A stretch of DNA of 64,000 nt from Streptomyces seoulensis (GCA_013364255.1 CP054936.1:1488001-1552000); one strand, 5' to 3'. Positions 15,258 to 25,400 are shown, numbered from the stretch's first letter. Notes: a model not told the origin generated them from the sequence alone. A program made the numbers and translations.

Positions 15258-15866
15258 ATGACCCCGCGCACCGTAGCCAACCGCGTCCTGCTGGCCCTCG
15301 CCGGACTCGTGCTGTTCGGCGGCGGCCTGCTGATCCTCGCCGCCGCGTCCGACACCTACCGGCGACAGGGCCTGACGCCGCCTACCGGCTGGCCCCTGAC
15401 CAATCCCGACGACGTCCTGCTCGGCTCCGCCGACCGGGCCCGCTGGAGCAGTCAGGGCTGGTGGTGGTGGCCCGCCGTCATCGCCGCACTCGTCCTCGTC
15501 GCGGTGCTCGCCCTGTGGTGGCTGGTCGCGCAGTTCAACCGGCGTCACCCCGGCGCCGTACCCGTAGGCGGCTCCCCTCCGCAGGAAGGCGTCGAACTGG
15601 ACGACCGCGCGCTCGGCGACGCCATCGCCGCCCAGGCGGGCGCCCTGCCGGACGTCCAGCGGGCGGACGTCCGGATCACGGGCTCACCCGCTCACCCCCG
15701 CACCCGCATCGCCCTCACCCTCACCCCCGACGGGTCGCCCGACGCCGCTCTCGACGCCCTCTGCTCAGGGCCCCTGGAAACCGCCCGGCGGTCCACCGGC
15801 TCCCCGCACCCGCCCACCGAGGTCCGGCTGCGCGTCGCCCGGCACAAGCCCCACCGGGTGCGATGA
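15258..15866 (+). CDS. AmaP-like alkaline shock response membrane anchor protein
   Basis: The product (202 residues) has two membrane helices (about residues 8-30 and 70-93, the latter preceded by WWWWP). A soluble C-terminal domain (LDDRALGDAIAAQAGALPDVQRADVRITGSPAHPRTRIALTLTP) has the same alpha/beta pattern as AmaP, the anchor that tethers Asp23 in Firmicutes. It is the last gene of the Asp23 operon, 26 bases after the preceding gene. The ATG at 15258 begins the first helix. Two paralogous anchors for two or three Asp23 proteins suggest a mixed membrane-associated network. Confidence 0.7.
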   Translation: MTPRTVANRVLLALAGLVLFGGGLLILAAASDTYRRQGLTPPTGWPLTNPDDVLLGSADRARWSSQGWWWWPAVIAALVLVAVLALWWLVAQFNRRHPGAVPVGGSPPQEGVELDDRALGDAIAAQAGALPDVQRADVRITGSPAHPRTRIALTLTPDGSPDAALDALCSGPLETARRSTGSPHPPTEVRLRVARHKPHRVR

Positions 15867-15923
15867 ACGTGCGACGGCCGGCGGAACGCCGCACTCCTGG
15901 CCCCGACCGCATTCCTCGGCGGT

Positions 15924-16559
15924 TCACACCGCGGGGCGCTCTACCGCGAGTCCGACGCCGAACGCCGCCAGGATCGCTCCCCCCGCGCGGAGAATCGCGC
16001 GGATCACCCGCGCGTCGCGCAGCATCTTCGCAGCGGCGCTGAAGACCAGGGCGTAGGCGACCAGCGACAGGAAGCCGGTCACCGCGAACACGGTGCCGAG
16101 GATCAGGGTGTCGACAGGCCGCGCACCGCGGTCGATGAACTGGGGGATGACGCTGGTGAAGACGATCACGGTCTTCGGGTTGGAGAGGTCGCTGATGAGA
16201 CCCTCTCGCAACGCCCGCCGCCGACTAAGTGGCCCACCGGCACGTGAGGGCGCCGCGTCCGGTTCCGGCGACGGGAGGGCGGAGCGAGTCAGCAGGAGCT
16301 TGACGCCGAGGTAGACCAGGTAGGCGGCGCCCAGGTACCGCACCACGTCGAACGCGATCTGCGAGGACACCAGCAGCGCGGTCAGCCCGGCAACCGAGGC
16401 GCCGGCCCACACCAGGTCGGCGACCAGGACCCCCAGGGCGGTCAGGAGCGCCGGGCCACGACCGCGGGCGACCGCACTCTTGAGGACCAGCATGACGGCG
16501 GGACCGGGAATGACGACCAGGACCGCGGACAGGGCGCAGAAGGCGAGTATCGACGACAT
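15924..16559 (-). CDS. LysE-family amino-acid or metabolite exporter
   Basis: The 211-residue protein shows six hydrophobic helices in the RhtB/LysE pattern. It has the early VVIPGPAVMLVLKSAVARGRGPALLTALGVLVADLVWAG signature, then LGAAYLVYLGVKLLL and the conserved GLISDLSNPKTVIVFTSVIPQF. Such proteins export amino acids, homoserine lactones or related molecules by secondary transport. The ATG at 16559 begins the first helix. It is convergent with the Asp23 operon; no regulator is adjacent. Confidence 0.85.
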   Translation of the reverse strand: MSSILAFCALSAVLVVIPGPAVMLVLKSAVARGRGPALLTALGVLVADLVWAGASVAGLTALLVSSQIAFDVVRYLGAAYLVYLGVKLLLTRSALPSPEPDAAPSRAGGPLSRRRALREGLISDLSNPKTVIVFTSVIPQFIDRGARPVDTLILGTVFAVTGFLSLVAYALVFSAAAKMLRDARVIRAILRAGGAILAAFGVGLAVERPAV

Positions 16560-16827
16560 GCACGCATTATCGCCATGACGTCGGTACCGCCCAGGGCGTT
16601 TCAAGGACTCCTGCCGGTGCCCGCACGGGCCAGGTCGACTCTCAGCAGGGTCTCGTCGACGTTCAGGACCTGCGGTCCGCCCCTCCTCCATCGGCTGACG
16701 AACACTGATCGAGTGATGCAGGGGCGGTCCTTCAGGTGATTGCCGGACACCTCATGAGCCGGACGGTCGTTGCGGGGGTACGACGTCTCAGCGGGGCACG
16801 GACCCGGACGTCGTGAGGAGCGCGAGG
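16560..16827. other. Intergenic stretch, possible decayed coding relic
   Basis: No supported gene. On the minus strand an open frame from about 16757 to 16606 reads ...LKDRPCITRSVFVSRWRRG..., which looks protein-like but has no ribosome site and no family I recognise. Its closeness to the IS5 relic makes a transposon remnant possible. Confidence 0.3.
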
Positions 16828-17112
16828 ATGTACGCAGCAGTCCGGCGGTACGAAGGGGTGACGGATCCGGCCGAGGCCGTACGTCTCGTGAACGAGGGGT
16901 TCGTACCGCTCATGCGGCAGGTCTCCGGCTTCGTGGCCTACTACTGGATCGACGCCGGCGACGGAGTGATGGTCTCGACCAGCGTCTTCCAGGACCGGGC
17001 CGGTGCCGAGGAATCGATCTCCAGGGCTGCGGACTTCGTGCGGAACAACCTCGCGTCGCTGCTTCCCAACCCTCCCGAGGTCATGGCCGGCGAGGTGGCG
17101 GCTTCCGCGTGA
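16828..17112 (+). CDS. Small dimeric alpha/beta-barrel-like protein, 94 aa
   Basis: The 94-residue sequence MYAAVRRYEGVTDPAEAVRLVNEGFVPLMRQVSGFVAYYWIDAG has the beta-alpha-beta pattern and size of ABM/EthD-type ferredoxin-like proteins (beta strand, helix, GFVAYYW strand, then FQDRAGAEESISRAADFVRNNL). Proteins of this class form dimers and act as monooxygenases or small-molecule binders, but no catalytic residue can be assigned. ATG 16828 follows GAGGAG with 8-base spacing. Confidence 0.6.
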   Translation: MYAAVRRYEGVTDPAEAVRLVNEGFVPLMRQVSGFVAYYWIDAGDGVMVSTSVFQDRAGAEESISRAADFVRNNLASLLPNPPEVMAGEVAASA

Positions 17113-17154
17113 CGGCGTTCGGAGCGGCCAGGCGAGGCAATCGAGGTGGGCTCC

Positions 17155-17766
17155 AAGGCTGTACCGGCCTGCCGACCGGTGACGATGCCTCAGGCTCTCC
17201 CCGCGCGGCCACGGGCAAGACAACGCGAAGGCAGTGTCGAATGCCGCGCGGTCCTCCTCGTCGGGCTCGGGCCCGTCCACCTTCCGGTCGGCCCTGTGGG
17301 AGGGCAGCACGCTGTGCGCCGCCGCGGGTCCGGGTCGGCTGCTCCCAACCGGGTACCGCTCAGTTCCGTGGGCACGTGTTCTTCCTGCGGTGCCGGAAGA
17401 CCGCCTTCAGCTTGTGCACCGCGGCGCTCGTGCCGTACCAGAAGGCGTACGTCGCGAGGGCGACCACCGCGGGAGCCGAGCTTCGTGGCCGACCCGGCCC
17501 GATGCGGGGCACGCGGACTTTCTCCGGTACGGATTCGAGCTGCGGCGAGTCCCCGCGTTGCCCGGCCGTGATCGCGATCGCGATCGACACAGGCTCCTGG
17601 CCCTGCTCGACGGCCAGGTGCGGCTTGGTGGTGAACCCGCCGCGCGATCTTCCCAGTCCGTGGTCTCCGGGCTCGGCGAAGACACCGCCCGGTGGTTCCT
17701 TCTGCAGGTCGCCCTGCCTTCGGGCTCCGGCCGAATGCACGTCCCGCCACGAACACCTGTCCGGAC
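17155..17766 (-). mobile_element. Decayed IS5-family transposase remnant
   Basis: On the minus strand, 17740-17360 encodes EPPGGVFAEPGDHGLGRSRGGFTTK followed by HLAVEQGQEPVSIAIAITAGQRGDSPQ and VRVPRIGPGRPRS. This is the catalytic-core region of Streptomyces IS5-group DDE transposases (the GRSRGGFTTK and TAGQRGDSPQ blocks are diagnostic). Immediately after, similarity jumps frame: KLGSRGGRP, normally some 50 residues further on, appears in another frame near 17500-17470. The part between is deleted. No intact ORF or terminal inverted repeat was found. The rest of 17113-17949 contains no gene I can support. Confidence 0.7.
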
Positions 17767-17770
17767 TCGG

Positions 17771-17839
17771 AACCGTATGCCGTCGATCAGCTGAACCGTA
17801 TGCCGTCGATCAGCCGAACCGTATGCCGTCGATCAGCTG
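17771..17839. repeat. Three tandem copies of a 23-bp repeat
   Basis: Units AACCGTATGCCGTCGATCAGCTG / ...GCCG / ...GCTG occupy 17771-17793, 17794-17816 and 17817-17839. They differ only at one base in the last three. They sit at the edge of the IS5 relic, which suggests slippage or repeated excision at an old insertion site. Confidence 0.8.
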
Positions 17840-17949
17840 CCACCGGGATCAGACGGCGGCCGCCCCGCCCTCATCCCCTTCGGCAGCAACGGCTCCGACA
17901 CCGCCCACTGCTCGTCCGGGGCACCGGCCCTCCCTGCCAATCGCCCCGC

Positions 17950-18621
17950 CTACCGTTCCTCCCGGCCGGCCGTGCTCAGGGCTACGACTCGCTTGGCGTG
18001 CTCGATCGCGGACTCGAAACCGGCGTCCGGGTCGCGTCGCAACCGTTCCGTGGCGATCGCGTGCGCGCATACGCGGAGGTCGGGATCGTTCGTCGCGGCG
18101 CTCACCGCGGGCCCGCCCGTCTCGCCGAGCGCGACCAGCGCCCGGCTGAGGCTCAGTCGCGTCTCGCGATCGCCGCGTCCGAGCTGTGCCGCCATCGCGA
18201 TGGCCAACTCGAACTCCTCGCCCTCGGGTACGAGCACGACCGCCGCCCGCCAGGCACTGCGGGCCACCTCGTCGTCGGCGTCGGACAGCAGCGCCGGCGT
18301 GATGGCCGGCCACGCCCGCCGGTCCCCGATCTTGGACAGCGTGTGCAGCGCCTGGCTCCGGGCCTGCGCGGACTGAGCGCGGACCTCGCCGACGAGCACC
18401 GGAACCGTCATCGACGCCGGGTGCCGGGTGAGCGCCCACGTCAGCATCTCCCGCACGGAGAAGTCGGGTTCGACCGCGCACCGCTCGACGAGCGGGCCGA
18501 TGAACCCCGGATCCGGCGCCGTACCCACCGCCAGCGCCGCCCGCAGCCGGACCGACGGGCTGCCGCTCTCCAGCCCCTGAACGGCTCGCTCCGTACGCGT
18601 GCCCGCTTCCGTCCTGGTCAT
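17950..18621 (-). CDS. HEAT-repeat protein, 223 aa
   Basis: At least five helical hairpins of HEAT type can be read: SVRLRAALAVGTAPD, SVREMLTWALTRHPA, ARSQALHTLSKIGDRRAWPAITPALLSDADDEVARSAWRAAVVL, ETRLSLSRALVALGE and DLRVCAHAIATERL. This is an alpha-solenoid scaffold with no enzymatic motif, usually mediating protein-protein contact. ATG 18621 follows AGGAGG at 8 bases. The segment beyond the IS relic is intact, so the insertion did not damage this gene. Confidence 0.75.
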   Translation of the reverse strand: MTRTEAGTRTERAVQGLESGSPSVRLRAALAVGTAPDPGFIGPLVERCAVEPDFSVREMLTWALTRHPASMTVPVLVGEVRAQSAQARSQALHTLSKIGDRRAWPAITPALLSDADDEVARSAWRAAVVLVPEGEEFELAIAMAAQLGRGDRETRLSLSRALVALGETGGPAVSAATNDPDLRVCAHAIATERLRRDPDAGFESAIEHAKRVVALSTAGREER

Positions 18622-18828
18622 CGCGACCACCTCCTGAGCCGCAGTGAAGACCTTCTCACCGTGTCAAGGTCAAACGGTCCCGCGCGCCAGGGCCCATGGC
18701 CGGCCGCTCGCGCCGCCCAGTCCCCGCGGCACGCCGTGATCGTCGTCCGCCCGGGCGTACAACCATTCGGGCACCTGATCGGTCTCCGCAGTGACCAGCA
18801 CCTTGGTCGTTCCTCAGAGGAGACCGAC

Positions 18829-19908
18829 ATTTCCGTCATACGCAACACCCTGGCCGCGACCGCCGTCGCCACCGTGGTCCTCGCCGGGACCGCCGCCTGC
18901 GGGACCGTGGAGAACCTGACCGCGGGCCAGAAGCTCGACCGCGCCTTCGACGCACTCGGCGAGCAGCACTCGCTCACCTTCGAACTCGATCTGGACACTG
19001 ACGCGGCGACCTTGCAGGCGCTGGACACCGAGGCGCAGCCCGAGGACCGGATGCCCGACGAGATCGCCGAGCTGTTCAGCGGCGCCCGGGTCTCCGTCTC
19101 CGTGGAGTCGAAGAAGCCGCTGAACGACTCCGGCGACAAGGACTTCAGCGCCATGGCCGTGAAACTCAGCGGTCCCAAGGGCGACTTGTTCGAGTACCGG
19201 CTGATCGGCGACGACGCCTACGTCCGCGCCGACGTGGACGCGTTCGGGCAGCTGGCCGGCAGCCCGATGCCCAGCGCCGACGAACTGCCCCCCGAGGCGG
19301 GTGCGTTCAAGAAGGTGCTCGCCGGCAAGTGGATCAAGCTCTCCGCCAAGGACCTGCGCGAGACCAGCGAGCAGATGGCCCGGGACCAGGCCGCCGAGAA
19401 CGGGAAGAAGCCGTCCCCGGCCCCCACGCTCGACGCCCAGGCCCAGAAGAAGCTGATGAACGGCCTGCGCGGGGTCATCGCCAAGGAGGTCCGGTTCAAG
19501 ACCGCCGACGGCGCCGACGGCACCGAGCACGTCAAGGCCACGGCTCCCTTCCGCACGCTGCTGGCCGGACTGATCGACGAGATCCGCCCGCTGGCCGGCC
19601 AACTGCCCGAGGGAGGCGGACTGCCCACGGCCGACGACCTCAAGGACGCGCCGAACAAGAAGGTCACGGCCGACTTCACGCTGAAGAACGGCGCCCTGAG
19701 CGACGTGTCCGTGGACCTCGCCCCGCTGGCGGAGAAGGCCAAGGGCAAGAAGTTCGCCCTGGTGCTGCGCACCGTGAAGGGCGCGAGGCCCACGGCTCCG
19801 GCGGGAGCCACCGAGGTCCGGATGGACGAGCTCATGGAGGGCTTCTTCGGCGGCCTCATGGGCAGCTCCTTCGCGGCGGACGAGCTGTCGGACGAAGACG
19901 CCGGCTGA
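18829..19908 (+). CDS. LppX/LprAFG-like lipoprotein with apparent ATT start
   Basis: The frame from ISVIRNTLAATAVATVVLAGTAACG is a compact lipoprotein signal peptide with Cys about 24 residues in. A roughly 330-residue beta-rich domain of the LppX/LprAFG type follows (QKLDRAFDALGEQHSLTFELDLD, GDDAYVRADV, KWIKLSAKDL, KKVTADFTLKNGALSDVSVDLAPL). The only start codon placed correctly behind the AGAGGAG ribosome site and before the signal is ATT at 18829. The nearest ATG/GTG in frame (GTG 18736) would add 31 non-signal residues. Such lipoproteins sit on the outer face of the membrane and may carry lipids. ATT may be a true rare start, a mutation, or a miscalled ATG. Confidence 0.7.
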   Translation: MSVIRNTLAATAVATVVLAGTAACGTVENLTAGQKLDRAFDALGEQHSLTFELDLDTDAATLQALDTEAQPEDRMPDEIAELFSGARVSVSVESKKPLNDSGDKDFSAMAVKLSGPKGDLFEYRLIGDDAYVRADVDAFGQLAGSPMPSADELPPEAGAFKKVLAGKWIKLSAKDLRETSEQMARDQAAENGKKPSPAPTLDAQAQKKLMNGLRGVIAKEVRFKTADGADGTEHVKATAPFRTLLAGLIDEIRPLAGQLPEGGGLPTADDLKDAPNKKVTADFTLKNGALSDVSVDLAPLAEKAKGKKFALVLRTVKGARPTAPAGATEVRMDELMEGFFGGLMGSSFAADELSDEDAG

Positions 19909-19952
19909 GCCGCGCGCCCCGCCTCCGTACGGCCGCGCTAACCTCGCCGGTC

Positions 19953-20933
19953 ATGGGAGCGAGAGCGCAGTACGTGGTGGTGGAGAACGGCGTCTGGCAG
20001 CGGTACGGCTCGCACTGGGCGGCCGGCCGGCTGATCGTCGATCTGCTGCCCGGCCCGCTCGCGGCGACCCGCTGCTTCCGCTCCCGCCGGGAGAGCGGGG
20101 AATGGCTCGACGACGTGTGGTGCGAGGGCGCCGCACTCGTCGACCACGACCGCCGCGTCCTGCTCTGGCACGCCGCCGTGGAGAGCTGGGCCGACTACCG
20201 CGCCGCCCGCGCCGTACTGGCCCGGACGTGGTCCGGCTGGGACGTCCGCTTCGCCCACGACGGCATGGGCGATCTGACCCATCACCTCGGTCTCGGCAGG
20301 GACTTGACCCGTTCGCCGGGCTGGTTCGAGACCGGCGAACCCTCCTGGTGGGCGGACCCCAGGGGCACCGAGCCCTCGTCCGTGGTCTCCCTGCGGATGC
20401 CCGACGCGAGCGTGCGCGCGTGGGGCAGTGTCGGGGAGCCCCTCGAACACCTCGCCGTCACACCCGGCCTGATCGACCTGCTCGTCGCGTCGCAGGACAC
20501 CCCCGTGCCCACGGACATGCCGTACGGCGGCGTCCACTTCGACCCGCGGGCGCGCACCGTCTCGCTCTGGGCGGTGCGGACCGTGCCCGGCGTCCACGAC
20601 TGGCCGCTGCCGGGCTGGGAGGACTGGACCCTCGACTTCCAGGGCGACGACCACACCCGGCAGGCCGAACTGCTGCCCGCCGGCTTCCCGTTCCCGCGGC
20701 CCCCGCTCGGGCCCGCACTGCGACAGCTCGGCGACTGGCTCGACGTCCCGCCGCCCGACCACGCCGCCCTCCTCGCCCGTGCCGCGGCCGCGCCCGGCCC
20801 GCAGGGCGTCGTGGCCGCCGAGGTGCGTCCCGCCGCGCTGACGCCCGACGAGCCCACCGGCCCCCATCCGGCCGAGCCGGCCGAACTGCGCACGGTGCTC
20901 GACGCGCTGATCGCGGAGACGGCGGCCGGCTGA
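19953..20933 (+). CDS. Hypothetical protein, 326 aa
   Basis: No family is recognised. The protein starts at ATG 19953 without a signal peptide. It is rich in Trp in its first two-thirds (SHWAAGR, ESGEWLDDVW, LLWHAAVESWADYRA, WSGWDVRFAHDGMGDLTHHLG, GWEDWTLDFQGDDH) and ends in an Ala/Pro-rich tail. The Trp/Asp-rich alternating pattern suggests a beta-sandwich cytoplasmic protein, but no active site is visible. It follows the lipoprotein by 44 bases and could be in the same transcript. Confidence 0.6.
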   Translation: MGARAQYVVVENGVWQRYGSHWAAGRLIVDLLPGPLAATRCFRSRRESGEWLDDVWCEGAALVDHDRRVLLWHAAVESWADYRAARAVLARTWSGWDVRFAHDGMGDLTHHLGLGRDLTRSPGWFETGEPSWWADPRGTEPSSVVSLRMPDASVRAWGSVGEPLEHLAVTPGLIDLLVASQDTPVPTDMPYGGVHFDPRARTVSLWAVRTVPGVHDWPLPGWEDWTLDFQGDDHTRQAELLPAGFPFPRPPLGPALRQLGDWLDVPPPDHAALLARAAAAPGPQGVVAAEVRPAALTPDEPTGPHPAEPAELRTVLDALIAETAAG

Positions 20934-21036
20934 CCGCCGGCTCACACCTGGTCCGGGGCAGTGCGGCGTACGTCTTCGGCCATCGCCGTGCCAGGGGGTT
21001 GCCGGGGTCGGGAAGGCGCTTCGACAATCAGCGTTC

Positions 21037-21630
21037 ATGGACTTGAGTCGCTTGGGCGCGCATGCGCAGGAGAGCTTTCGCCGCAGAGGCTTGCTCGCCG
21101 GACCGGGTGATACGGCCGCTTCCGTGCGGATCCGTGCGGACGACGGCAGCCGCGGCGGGTTCCCCATCGGCTGGGTCGTGCGGGAACCCCACGCCTTCCG
21201 CCCGGGCCGCCTCGCCTGGAACGCGTACGCGCGGCGGGTCATCAACGACCCCGGCTACTGGAACGGCCGCGTCCGGGGCCGGTACGAGGAGTACGGCGGA
21301 GGCGGCGAGGAGAACATCGACAAGGCCGTCCACGAGGTGCTCTACGCCGCCTCGTTCGGGGACGTCCTGGCCGCGCGCGCGGCCGAGTCCCGCGCGGCCG
21401 ACACCTATGCCGGAACGATCGACGAAGCGCAGGCCGAATGGCTGGGCTCACTGGACGTGCCGAAGGGCATGACACACCTCGGCGGTGGCCGGATCAGGTT
21501 CACCGCCATCGCGTACGCCTACTTCCGCGGCGGCCCCGAGTCCGGCCCGTTCATCGAGGAGGCCGGCGGCACTCCGCTGCTCCACCTCGATCCGCTGGAC
21601 GAGCCGTACCGCCTCACCCGCGAACGCTGA
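21037..21630 (+). CDS. Hypothetical protein, 197 aa
   Basis: The product begins MDLSRLGAHAQESFRRRG, has a middle section VIRVRADDG-like strands around GGFPIGWVVREPHAFRPGRLAWNAY, a Gly-rich GGGGEENIDKAVHEVLY helix and a late FTAIAYAYFRGGPESGPF strand-turn. No known domain or signal peptide was recognised. It could be a small mixed alpha/beta protein. It stands alone, about 100 bases after the previous gene. Confidence 0.55.
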   Translation: MDLSRLGAHAQESFRRRGLLAGPGDTAASVRIRADDGSRGGFPIGWVVREPHAFRPGRLAWNAYARRVINDPGYWNGRVRGRYEEYGGGGEENIDKAVHEVLYAASFGDVLAARAAESRAADTYAGTIDEAQAEWLGSLDVPKGMTHLGGGRIRFTAIAYAYFRGGPESGPFIEEAGGTPLLHLDPLDEPYRLTRER

Positions 21631-21789
21631 ACGCCGGGGCGACAGTCGGGCGCCTCCGGCTACAGCGGCGCCCGTTCGCCCACCCGCGGCGGCCCGGACA
21701 CGACCGCCCGGTGCGCGGTCCTCGCGGTCGCCGGTGCCCGACTCCTGTACGTGTCTTGTTCGCTCGCTGTACGTTTCCTCCGTGTCTGA

Positions 21790-24700
21790 TGGCGGGCGGC
21801 CGTCACCGACCCGGCCGCCCTGCTGGCCGCCAAGAGCGCCACGTTCGTGTTCCACGCCCCGTCCGGACGCCAGTGGGTGTCGAACTTCGACCGGTACCAG
21901 TTCTCCCCGACCCCGGACTCTCCGTCCCCCACGACCACCCTAGCCACGCTCACCGCGCCCGACAGCACCATGACGGGCGGCGGTTCGCTCCCGCTGAGCC
22001 TCGCGAACGGCGTCTTCGAGAACGTCACGGACGGCGCCTGGGCCCAGTGGAAGGACACGGACCTGCGCGACGGCGCGGACACCGTCACCGTCCGCTACGA
22101 CAAACCCCGCTCGCGCGCGGCGTCGGACTCGCACCTCACCCTGCGCCTCGGCTCCAGGGACGGCGCCAAGAGCGTCGACATCCCCCTCGACTACACCGGT
22201 TCGGGCTGGGGCACCCTCGCCACCACGACCGCGCGGCTCGACCCGGGTGTCTTCCGCGGCGTCCAGGACGTCTACGCCGACTTCGCCTCCAGCACCCAGA
22301 CCGCCGCCCAGCCCTACGTCGGCAACATCCACTCGCTGACCCTGACCCGCAGCTCCGACACCCCGGTCGGGTTCGACGCCACCGCCTTTCGCGCCGGCAG
22401 CGGCGGCGGCCTCAAGAGCGAGCCGGCCGGCTGGAGCGGCGTCGGCTCCGCCACCGACCTCGGCGGCACCTACGACGGCGCCTGGCTCGACTACGGGGAC
22501 ATCGACTTCGGCGACGTGCCGAAGAACACCGTCACCCTCACCTACGTCAACAACTCCGCCCGCTGCGGCGCCGGTTCGGCCGTCCAGCTCTACCTGGACT
22601 CCTTCGACGCGGCGCACCCCGGCACGCCGTACACGACCGTGCCGCTGCCGGTCACGGGAACCGCGTGGTCGGCGGGCGGGACGACGAGCCTGACGCTGCC
22701 CACGCCGCTCACCGGCGCCCACACCGTCCACCTGCGGCTGACCACCCACCCGGACGCCTCGCACCCGTACGTCGCGAACCTGGGCCGGATCACCTTCGGC
22801 CACGTCGACACACCCGCCGCCACCGACACCTCCGCCCTGCGCGCGGCGATCGACCGCTACGCGCACCTGTCCGGCGACGCCGACCGGTACGACACGATCG
22901 ACTTCGGCGTGTTCCGGCGCGAACTCGCCGCCGCACGCGCCCTGATCGACGCCGACGGCGCGACCCAGCTCGACGTCGACACCCGCACCCGCACTCTCCA
23001 TCTCGCCGCCGGGCAGCTGATCCCGCTGCCGAGGCTGAGACTGGAGGACCTGGTCGCGACCGCGTCGGCCCTCGACAAGGCCCGTTACACGGACGCGTCG
23101 TGGCAGGCGTTCACCACGGCACTGGCCGGGGCGAGATCCGCGGCCGCCGACGACACGGCCACGGACGCGACCCTCACCGCACGGTACGAGGCGCTCGACC
23201 GCGCCCTGGCCGCGCTCACCACGAAACCCCGGACGGCGCCCGCCGCTCCCGACGCCGTGTCGGCGACCGCGTCCGGCACGAGCGTCACCGTCGCCTGGTC
23301 CGCACCCGCGGACACCGGCGGCTCGCCGGTCACCGGCTACCGGGTCGCCCTCGGCGACCACCAGGTCGACATCCACGACCCGGACAGCCGCGCCACGACG
23401 TTCACCCGGCTGCCGGCCGGCCGGTCGTACACGGCGCGCGTCCGAGCGGTCAACAGGATCGGCGCCTCCCGCCCGAGCACCGCCACGGCGCCCGTGGCAA
23501 GCGGCGGCGGCACACCGCAGAAGCCGACCGTGACGGGTGTGACCACCGACGGCCACCACGTCCGCGTGACCTGGCGGGCCGCCGGGGACGGCGGATTCCC
23601 GCTCGTCGGCTACACCGTCGCCCTCGACGACGGCACCACCGCGCACCTGCCCGGCACGGCGGACACGGCGCTGCTCACCACCCCGAGCGGCGCGAAGGCC
23701 CACACGGCCACCGTCACCGCGCTCACCCTGGCCGGCACCTCGGACGGCACCGCCCCGACGGCCCCGACGACCGTGACCGCGGCGCCGGACGCCGCCGACC
23801 CGGCGTACGAGCCGACCCCCTTCCCCGCCGGCACGCTGAACGCGGCCTACGCGTCGGACGAGTGGCCCGCGACCGGCGACGGCACCGACTACTTCGACCG
23901 TCTGCTCAGCGGCTTCGACGACCTCCACTCCGACATCCTCGGCGCCCCCGCGAACGTGCCCCACGGCACCCCGCCGACCGCCGAGAACGACGAGATCGCC
24001 CTGCGCGTCAACAACGCGGCCACCCAGAAGGAGGTCGACCGGGCCGAGACCGACGCCACCCACAGCGCCACCGACAGCCTCGGCTCGCGGCTCGGCCGGA
24101 TCTACGCCGACGCCCTGAGCGGCGGGCTGCTGCCCAAGACCAACGCGCTGTTCGGCCGCGTCACCCAGAACCTCGACACCCACGACGCGGCCAAGGACCA
24201 CTACGGCTACCCGCGCCCGTACGTGCGGCTGGGGTTCGTCGGCGACGGCGGCGACGTCTACGAGTCGCAGGACGGCTCCTACAGCGGCCTCGCCACCAGC
24301 GGCTCCTACCCGAGCGGACACACCTACGGCGGCTACGAGGCCGGCACGATCCTCGCCACCCTCCTGCCGGAACTGGCGCCGTCCATCCTCGCGCGCACCT
24401 CGGAGTACGGGAACAACCGCGTCGTCCTCGGATTCCACTACCCGCTCGACGTGATCGGCGGCCGGATCACCGCACAGGCCACCGTCGCACACCGGTGGGC
24501 GGACCCCGGCTTCGCGGCGCTGCTCACGCAGGCCCACACCGAGATCGAGAACGTCCTGCCGGCGCAGTGCGCGAAGGAGGGGTACGGCGACACGCTCGCG
24601 GCCTGCTCCGGCGACTCCTACGGCGGCCTCGGCACGGAACAGGACGTCGACCTGTACACCCGGCGCCTGACCTACGGGTTCTCCCGCACCGGGCGGTCGG

Positions 24701-25368
24701 GGCAGCCGCTCAGGGCGCCGTCCGACGCGGCGGCGCTGCTGACCACGGCCTTCCCGGACCTCACCGCCGGGCAGCGCACACAGATCCTCCAGCAGACCGC
24801 GACGGACTCCGGCTACCCGCTCGACCTCACCCGGGACGGCGGCGAGAGCTGGCAGCGGATCAACCTGGCGGCCGCGATGACGGCGCGGGTGGTGGTGAAC
24901 GCCGACGGGTCGGTCACGGTGACGAATCACTCGGACGCCACCGGGGCCGGCGTCGCCGACGCCAGGGCGATCAACGTCGGCGGCGTCGCGATCGACGGAT
25001 TCGACCCGGACGTGTCGACGTACGTCGTGGACCGGCCGGGGAACGGGCCGGTCCCGGCCGTCTCCGCCGTGGCGGCACAGCCCGGCGCGCGGGTGAAGGT
25101 GACCGATGGAAGTTCCGTGCTGACGTCGGCCGGGTCGCGGACGACCGCCCGCACCATCACGGTGACCTCCGCCGACGGCGCGGTCACCCGGACGTACACG
25201 GTCGGGTTCCAGCGCCCGGGCCGCGGCCACCGGCCGACGGCGGCCGGTGGTGACGGCGGCGCCGCCGCGTGGCCCGGCGCGTGGGGCCGTGGACCAGGCG
25301 ATGCGGGCGGTGCGGGTCTCTGGTCGCGGGGCACGGAGTGGGCGCGAAGGAGCGGGATCGGCGGCTGA
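21790..25368 (+). pseudogene. Multidomain class A (PAP2-type) acid phosphatase, 5'-truncated
   Basis: The frame runs from the stop at 21787-21789 to 25368, with its first GTG at 21847 and no signal peptide. It contains two CBM6-like beta-sandwich modules (about residues 25-175 and 180-320), a helical segment, two fibronectin III domains (about 460-555 and 557-650), then a phosphatase core. The complete class A triad is present: K-x6-RP (KDHYGYPRP, about residue 783), PSGH (about 822) and N-R-x5-H-x3-D (NRVVLGFHYPLD). A cadherin-like beta domain ends it. All of these are extracellular modules, yet the export signal and start are missing. The 5' end therefore appears lost by rearrangement. It may be untranslated or made as an unexported protein. 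Confidence 0.7.
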
Positions 25369-25400
25369 CCGACGCCGTTCGCCACGCCGGGCGTGCGCCG

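Noticed and set aside
17771..17839. CRISPR-like repeats
   Set aside because: The units are directly contiguous with no spacers and no cas genes are present.
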